Assembly: GCA_964634355.1 (NCBI GenBank)
Contig: CAZWIF010000008.1
Location: forward strand, 1 to 27,020
From: CAKPSH01 sp964634355
Lineage (GTDB): Bacteria > Bacillota > Clostridia > TANB77 > CAG-508
DNA: 27,020 bases
Direction of reading: 5' to 3'
Below, piece by piece: positions 22,624 through 27,020 of this stretch (position 1 is its first letter; each line of letters starts with the position of its first letter). A model generated the notes under the pieces. The model saw only the letters and a program-made list of their open reading frames with translations. It was not told the origin of the DNA and ran no database searches. A program made the translations under genes and the position numbers.

Positions 22624-25463
22624 CTATTTATATTGTTTCTTCATTTGACTTAACGTATTGCTCATATCTGCAGAGAATGTTGTTCCTTTTTGTTCATAAT
22701 TATTATGATTATTATTGTTCTTCTTTTTTAATCCTCCACTTGATACTACTGGATATACTTGATCTGCTAACTTATTTAAGTAATTCATAAATGTTTTATT
22801 ATATCCTTTTGTGGTTATTTCACAGTTTGCAATTTCTGCTAAGTATAGCGAATATACATCTATATCAAATGGAATTATTGTTGTTTTAATAGTCTTCATA
22901 TTAAATAATCTATCTTGAATTGACATTTCAGGGTCATTATATGTTGACATACCTCCAACAATCATCTCTTCATTTAGATTTTTTACCTTTTGTGCCTTAT
23001 TTATAACAGCTCTTAGTTTTTCTGGTTGTAATATATCATTTAATTTTAATTTTCTTAAGAATTCTGTTAATGGTTGAATTGTTAAAACATCCATACTTTG
23101 AACCATATATATCTCTTGTGCTGCTCTAAAATACTCCTTATTGGTTGAGTAATCACAATCCAATAATACTAAAGAATAATTTTTAGCCAGTGTTGTCAAC
23201 ATACTCTCAATACTATAATTTGTATTTCTAATATTAGGTGATGACGTATATACTGTTAAATTATTATTCACTTCTATTCCGTCAGGATTTCCCTGTTTCA
23301 AGTTTTCCATAGAAGCATATGCTATTTCTCTTAATTTTTCTTTATTTTCAGTATATATATAATATGAATTTTTATTTCTTGTTAGATCAACTATTGCTGT
23401 TTTTATTCCTTTGTTCGACAATATTGATGCAATATTATTAACCAAGAAAGATACTCCATTCTTTGAAGTTCCTAAAAATGCAACCAACTTTTTATCTTGA
23501 GTTAATAGATATGAAATATCTACTACCTTTTCTTCATCTTTAGGTATCTGCATTTTCTTAGTTGATGGCAATGTATAAGTTTCATCCTCTTCATTGTTGA
23601 AATAATCATTATAATTTCTTCTATCATTATGTCTTAAATTGTTTTGTTTAGCAACTTGGTTATCATCNNNNNNNNNNNNNNNNNNNNNNNNNNNNNNNNN
23701 NNNNNNNNNNNNNNNNNNNNNNNNNNNNNNNNNNNNNNNNNNNNNNNNNNNNNNNNNNNNNNNNNNNAATTTCTTCTATCATTATGTCTTAAATTGTTTT
23801 GTTTAGCAACTTGGTTATCATCGTCTTCATCAAATCCTGGAAGTTCTGTTTCTTCTTTCTCTTCTTCTTCATCAAATCCTGGAAGTTCTGTTTCTTCTTC
23901 TTCCTCTTCTTCATCAAATCCTGGAAGTTCTGTTTCTTCTTCCTCTTCCTCATCAAATCCTGGAAGTTCTGTTTCTTCTTCCTCTTCCTCATCAAATCCT
24001 GGAAGTTCTGTTTCTTCTTCCTCTTCCTCATCAAATCCTGGAAGTTCTGTTTCTTCTTTCTCTTCCTCATCAAATCCTGGAAGTTCTGTTTCCTCTTTAT
24101 AGCCTGATGTCTTTGGAGATGTATCCTCTATGTCAAATCCAGGTAATACAGAAGTATTAATTTCCTCTTCAGGTTCTTCAACTTCTGATAATGATGAGCT
24201 TTTATCTGTTTTTATCTTTTCTTGAACAACATCTACTGGTGGATTCTTTCTAGGTCTTCCCCTTCCTCTTTTAGGTTTATTTAATTCCTCTAGTGAAGGA
24301 GGTGGATTTTTTCTAGGTCTTCCTCTTCCTCTTTTTATAGGTTGATCTAATTGAGTTTCAATTGGAGTTATTGGCTCGATTGGAACTATTGGTTCAACTC
24401 CCTCTATGTTATCTAACTCTTCTAATATTGAATTTGTAGAATCTTTCTCAACTCTAGGTTCTTCCACCGGTATCTCAAATTCATTTATATTGTTTTGTTG
24501 CATCTCCTCTAATTTTTCAAATTCATTTACATCTTGTTCTTTATCTTGTTCTTCAAAGGTTTCTCTTTGATTATCTTGAAGTCGTCTTGTTTTCACATTG
24601 TTTAGCTCCACTTTTGTTTTCCAAGCATCCTTCTGTGAAATTTTTCTTACCTCATTTGTTTTAATGGCTGATGGTATTATAACTGGACCAGAAAGTTGTT
24701 TTGAACGGCTATCGACAATCTTTGATATATTTAAATTATTCTTCTTAGGCTCTTCTTTTCTAATAAGAGATGGTTTATATGTCATTATAGATTGATATTT
24801 AGGTGAGTCTGCTTCAAGTACTGCTTTTACCTCCATTGGTAAAAATTTAATTATTATTTTTAATTGGTCATCATTATATTGCTCAGCAATACTATCAAAG
24901 CTTTCCACATATCTAGCTTCATTTTTTCCTAATTTTCTGTAATGAGATAAGATATTTTGAATTTCTATTTCACTAACATTTTTCTCATCTTCATGTTCAT
25001 ATTCACCCTGTTCTATTTTATAATAAGCTTTTGCCTCTTTTTTTGTACGAGGTTTATTCAATAGCTTACAAACTTCTTCGATTGTTCTATCATTACCTAC
25101 TAAAGCATCATAAATTCCAATTGAAAATAATTTTACTAATAAATTATCTGCTTTTTCTCTTCTCTCTGAACAAATTACAACTATTGGGATATCTCTTCCT
25201 TTAGTATCAATAGCTTCATCACTTATTCCATCTAACTTTTCAAATATAAATTTATCAATAGCATCATAATTATTATTAGTAAATGGCTCCAAATCCTCAC
25301 TTATGATTATTCTATCATAAGTTTGATTTCTTTGTAATTCTTTTATAATAGCATTGAAATAATAAACATTCTTTGAAGAGATTATCTCTTTATATTCTTT
25401 TTGATATATTTTGATTATTTTCTCTGCTATATCCTCTGTGCTAACCGCAAACAAAACCTTCAT
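22624..25463 (-). CDS. TadZ/CpaE-like protein: receiver-like domain, AT-hooks, acidic repeats, MinD-like domain
   Basis: Read across the artefactual gap, this is one 894-residue protein. Collapsing the 55-bp overlap removes 155 bases and leaves a single open frame from ATG 25463 to the stop at 22624. Residues 1-135 look like an atypical receiver domain (MKVLFAVSTEDIAEKII; IIISEDLEPF; IPIVVICSERREKAD). A helical segment follows. There are two AT-hooks (RGRGRPRKNP, about 376-385 and 396-407) and seven acidic ELPGFD repeats (about 458-545). The C-terminal MinD-like domain (about 603-860) has KLVAFLGTSKNGVSFLVNNIA at the P-loop position without the usual GK(T/S), and SLVLLDCDYS at Walker B. Receiver plus MinD order is that of TadZ/CpaE. 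Function is inferred: localisation or scaffolding, perhaps for the pilus machine, with possible DNA contact. If the gap is real, two separate proteins are possible. Confidence 0.78.
23668..23767. other. assembly gap (100 N) inside the TadZ-like gene, flanked by an identical 55-bp sequence
   Basis: Bases 23613-23667 are identical to 23768-23822. The frame entering from the right and the frame leaving on the left agree through the shared sequence (DDNQVAKQNNLRHND). The gap therefore adds false sequence and splits one gene in two. Confidence 0.87.
23823..24090 (-). repeat. tandem repeat encoding acidic ELPGFD units
   Basis: Seven units of 39-42 bases encode ETELPGFDEEEEE-type peptides within the TadZ-like protein. 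Unit lengths differ by a codon and Lys replaces Glu in two. A diverged eighth unit (VLPGFDIED) lies just N-terminal. The near identity of units suggests recent expansion and possible length variation. Confidence 0.9.
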
Positions 25464-25468
25464 TAGTT

Positions 25469-25879
25469 TTAACTCCTTCCGAACTTAACTACTACTACAA
25501 ATATAAATGGTAATATCTGGCATATAATAAGTACTGTTATAAATGCTATTACAGCAAAAAAACCTCTATATCTTGTATCTAGTTTTCTTATTCCTATAAC
25601 ATACTGATATATAGCCCCAATCGCTATTCCTAAAAAGCACAATGGTATACTAAAAAATCTTACCTTATTTAATATGTATGCAGTAAAACCATATGTCTCG
25701 TCTCCATATGCTTCAATATAATCTTCTAATTCTTTTGATTCTTTTTCTTTTATCTCGATTAATTGACTTCCTGTCTCCGAGTTCAATATTTCTTCACCAC
25801 TGCTTGCATAAACCTTGTATGAAATAATCATAGATAAAATAAACATTACTACCAATAAAGAAATTACTACCTTTTTCAT
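25469..25879 (-). CDS. small secreted/membrane protein with signal peptide and two TM segments
   Basis: A 136-residue protein of unknown function. I chose ATG 25879 over an in-frame ATG at 25984. The latter would lie upstream of the predicted transcription start, whereas 25879 has a GAAAGGA ribosome-binding site and begins MKKVVISLLVVMFILSMII, a signal-like hydrophobic stretch ending near YASSGEE. A short acidic region (IEIKEKESKELEDYIEAYG) is followed by two TM segments (about 75-95 and 107-130). The layout recalls small VirB2/TrbC-like or pilus accessory proteins, but no signature confirms that. It directly precedes the TadZ-like gene (5 bases), so the two are probably cotranscribed and may act together. 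Confidence 0.65.
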   Translation of the reverse strand: MKKVVISLLVVMFILSMIISYKVYASSGEEILNSETGSQLIEIKEKESKELEDYIEAYGDETYGFTAYILNKVRFFSIPLCFLGIAIGAIYQYVIGIRKLDTRYRGFFAVIAFITVLIICQILPFIFVVVVKFGRS

Positions 25880-25975
25880 ATTAACTATTATTCCTTTCTC
25901 AAGGCACAAAAAGATTATTCCTTTCTTTTTCAACCTTAATCTCCTTATATTTCTACTTATAAAATTTATACCAAT

Positions 25976-26004
25976 ATCATACACTACAATTAAAAAAATA
26001 TCAA
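25976..26004 (-). promoter_or_regulatory. sigma-A-type promoter of the small-membrane-protein/TadZ-like operon
   Basis: On the minus strand TTGATA (25999-26004) and TATGAT (25976-25981) are separated by 17 bases. Transcription would start near 25970, about 90 bases before ATG 25879. Confidence 0.6.
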
Positions 26005-26063
26005 GTTTTTTTTTAAGTATTTCAGAGAAATTTCATTAAATGTTACAAAATTGCAATATTTCT

Positions 26064-26085
26064 GGGGCACGGTACACCGTGCCCC
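26064..26085. repeat. second copy of the 22-bp GC-rich palindrome
   Basis: Identical to the element at 20360-20381 except for one base at the centre (GGTAC instead of GGTGC), so the stem still pairs for at least 10 bp each side. It lies between spoIIQ and the next gene, again in an AT-rich spacer. Confidence 0.72.
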
Positions 26086-26105
26086 TACATTCTAACCTCT
26101 TATTT

Positions 26106-26852
26106 CTAGAACTCTATATACAATGTTGGATCTAAATATTGACTATCTTTTAGCAATTCAAAATGCAAATGTGGTTCATCCAAGACTTCAAAACTTGACG
26201 TATTCCCCACTGTTCCTATAGTTTGTCCCTGCAATACTTCTTCCCCTACTGTTACAAATTCTGCTGTTAAAAGATTTGAATACCTTGTTTCATATCCATT
26301 TACATGTTCTATTATAACAGTTATTCCATATCTAGGATCATTTTTTATATATTTTACTGTACCCTCTGTTGCTGCTTTTACTACAGTTGTCATCTCAGCT
26401 TGTATATCAATTCCTGTGTGAGTTGTCCATTCCTTCAAAGTTTCAGAATATACCAAATTCTCTTTACTATATCCTTTTATAATTTCACCCTCTACTGGCT
26501 TAACAAAAGTCGGATCAGGGATTACCTTTTCTTGTATGTTTTCTGTTCTTACCTCTTCAGCTGTTGTTTTTACACTCTCACTTGTACTATCTACAATATC
26601 TGTTTCTTTCTTGTCTACCTCTTCACTTGTCTCTTCAATAGTCTCTCCTATCGAACTACTAGCCTCTTCATAGTCCTCTACTAAAGCATAATCCTCTTGA
26701 TTAGTAATTATATCCTGTGCCTTTATAGCCTGCTCTTTATATTCTGAATACATACTATTTATATTCACAACCATAGCTATTATAAGAGCAATTACTACAA
26801 GTATAGTAAGAATAATACTCACATAAGTAATCTTTTTTATCTTATCTTTCAT
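26106..26852 (-). CDS. spoIIQ: SpoIIQ-like M23 (LytM) peptidase-domain protein
   Basis: A 248-residue forespore membrane protein that, in the family, pairs with SpoIIIAH across the intermembrane space during engulfment. A single N-terminal TM (about residues 9-31) is followed by a Glu/Ser/Thr-rich linker and a C-terminal M23 domain. Both zinc motifs are present: H-TGI-D (about 143-147) and HLH (about 228-230). B. subtilis SpoIIQ lacks part of this set, while clostridial SpoIIQ keeps it, so the enzyme may be active. I chose ATG 26852, which has a GGAGGA ribosome-binding site. An upstream ATG at 26879 lies inside the predicted sigma-F promoter. The end of spoIID lies just upstream, a common clostridial order. 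Confidence 0.88.
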   Translation of the reverse strand: MKDKIKKITYVSIILTILVVIALIIAMVVNINSMYSEYKEQAIKAQDIITNQEDYALVEDYEEASSSIGETIEETSEEVDKKETDIVDSTSESVKTTAEEVRTENIQEKVIPDPTFVKPVEGEIIKGYSKENLVYSETLKEWTTHTGIDIQAEMTTVVKAATEGTVKYIKNDPRYGITVIIEHVNGYETRYSNLLTAEFVTVGEEVLQGQTIGTVGNTSSFEVLDEPHLHFELLKDSQYLDPTLYIEF

Positions 26853-26876
26853 ATATGTTCCTCCTTCATTTAGATA

Positions 26877-26906
26877 CATTATTTCCCAGATTTATTATTC
26901 TTATAC
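26877..26906 (-). promoter_or_regulatory. sigma-F-like promoter of spoIIQ
   Basis: On the minus strand GTATA (26902-26906) is followed after 15 bases by GGAAATAATG (26877-26886), matching the GYWTA/GGNRANAMT pattern known for forespore sigma-F. This fits spoIIQ being a sigma-F gene in B. subtilis. Confidence 0.6.
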
Positions 26907-26937
26907 ATTTATTTAAATTGTTGTTTGTTGGGATGAT

Positions 26938-27020
26938 TTAATTAATTCTCGTTATCTCTACACCTGTATAATAATGTTTTATAATTTCTTCATATGTATA
27001 CCCTTGCTTCGCCAATGCAT
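26938..27020 (-). CDS. spoIID: SpoIID, C-terminal end only (runs off the window)
   Basis: The last 26 codons read ALAKQGYTYEEIIKHYYTGV followed by EITRIN and a TAA at 26938-26940. This matches the conserved C-terminus of SpoIID/LytB proteins (A-AKQG-Y-EIL-HYYTGVE). SpoIID is a peptidoglycan lytic transglycosylase needed for forespore engulfment. The rest of the gene lies beyond 27020. Its position immediately before spoIIQ supports the call. Confidence 0.85.
   Translation of the reverse strand, partial: ALAKQGYTYEEIIKHYYTGVEITRIN

Noticed and set aside
22624..23571. Separate 315-residue MinD-like gene starting at a TTG at 23571
   Set aside because: No convincing ribosome-binding site precedes the TTG, the frame is open upstream, and it joins the 25463 frame exactly when the duplicated 55 bp is collapsed.
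23644..24107. Long antisense and alternate-frame open frames rich in Ser/Pro or Lys over the acidic repeat region
   Set aside because: They are by-products of the 39-bp tandem repeat being open in several frames. The minus-strand acidic frame continues into conserved domains on both sides.
25880..25984. 35-residue N-terminal extension of the small membrane protein
   Set aside because: ATG 25984 lies upstream of the predicted transcription start, and the extension precedes a proper signal-like sequence.
1..27020. tRNA or rRNA genes, phage genes, transposase genes
   Set aside because: I saw no cloverleaf, rRNA core sequence, or integrase/transposase reading frame in the window.

Overview
The window is AT-rich and comes from an endospore-forming, Gram-positive-type bacterium. 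It carries murC, spoIVB, an alpha/beta-type SASP, spoIIQ, the end of spoIID, and the ireB-ruvX-DUF1292 trio. Family content and base composition suggest an uncultured Clostridia-class Bacillota. Two 100-N gaps, each flanked by an identical 55-bp sequence, point to a short-read (probably metagenomic) assembly.

Layout. 1-2852 (+): murC and spoIVB, each with a clear terminator. 2855-13183 (-): an eleven-gene operon for a Tad/type-IV-pilus-like machine: CpaB-like SAF protein, two MinD/TadZ-like proteins with degenerate P-loops, CpaF-like ATPase, fused TadB/TadC-like platform protein, then six small single-TM pilin-like proteins, four starting M-(E/D)-N-A. It has a sigma-A-type promoter at 13227-13255, an 11-bp-period repeat array upstream of it, and an internal promoter in front of one pilin. 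13505-13708 (+): SASP gene, followed by 28-bp tandem repeats and a terminator. 14097-17830 (-): two tandem LTA-synthase-family genes. 17899-20328 (-): a PurM-family gene and rimO. 20444-25879 (-): DUF1292, ruvX, ireB, a membrane GAF/degenerate-GGDEF protein, a large TadZ-like protein (receiver-like domain, two AT-hooks, acidic ELPGFD repeats, MinD-like domain), and a small membrane protein. 26106-27020 (-): spoIIQ with a sigma-F-like promoter, and the 3' end of spoIID.

Most striking observation. Two genes (a pilin at 5371-5884 and the second LTA synthase at 15979-17830) each need one +1 frameshift to give a full-length product. In both, the shift window contains an in-frame CGG codon (ACA CGG A and ATA CGG G). 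Scanning every other reading frame by eye, I found no further in-frame CGG codon in roughly 8,000 codons. This suggests that CGG is unassigned or 'hungry' in this genome and that CGG-R acts as a +1 frameshift site.

Both N gaps are probably artefacts. Collapsing the 55-bp overlaps restores one continuous 894-codon frame for the TadZ-like protein, which otherwise looks like two genes.
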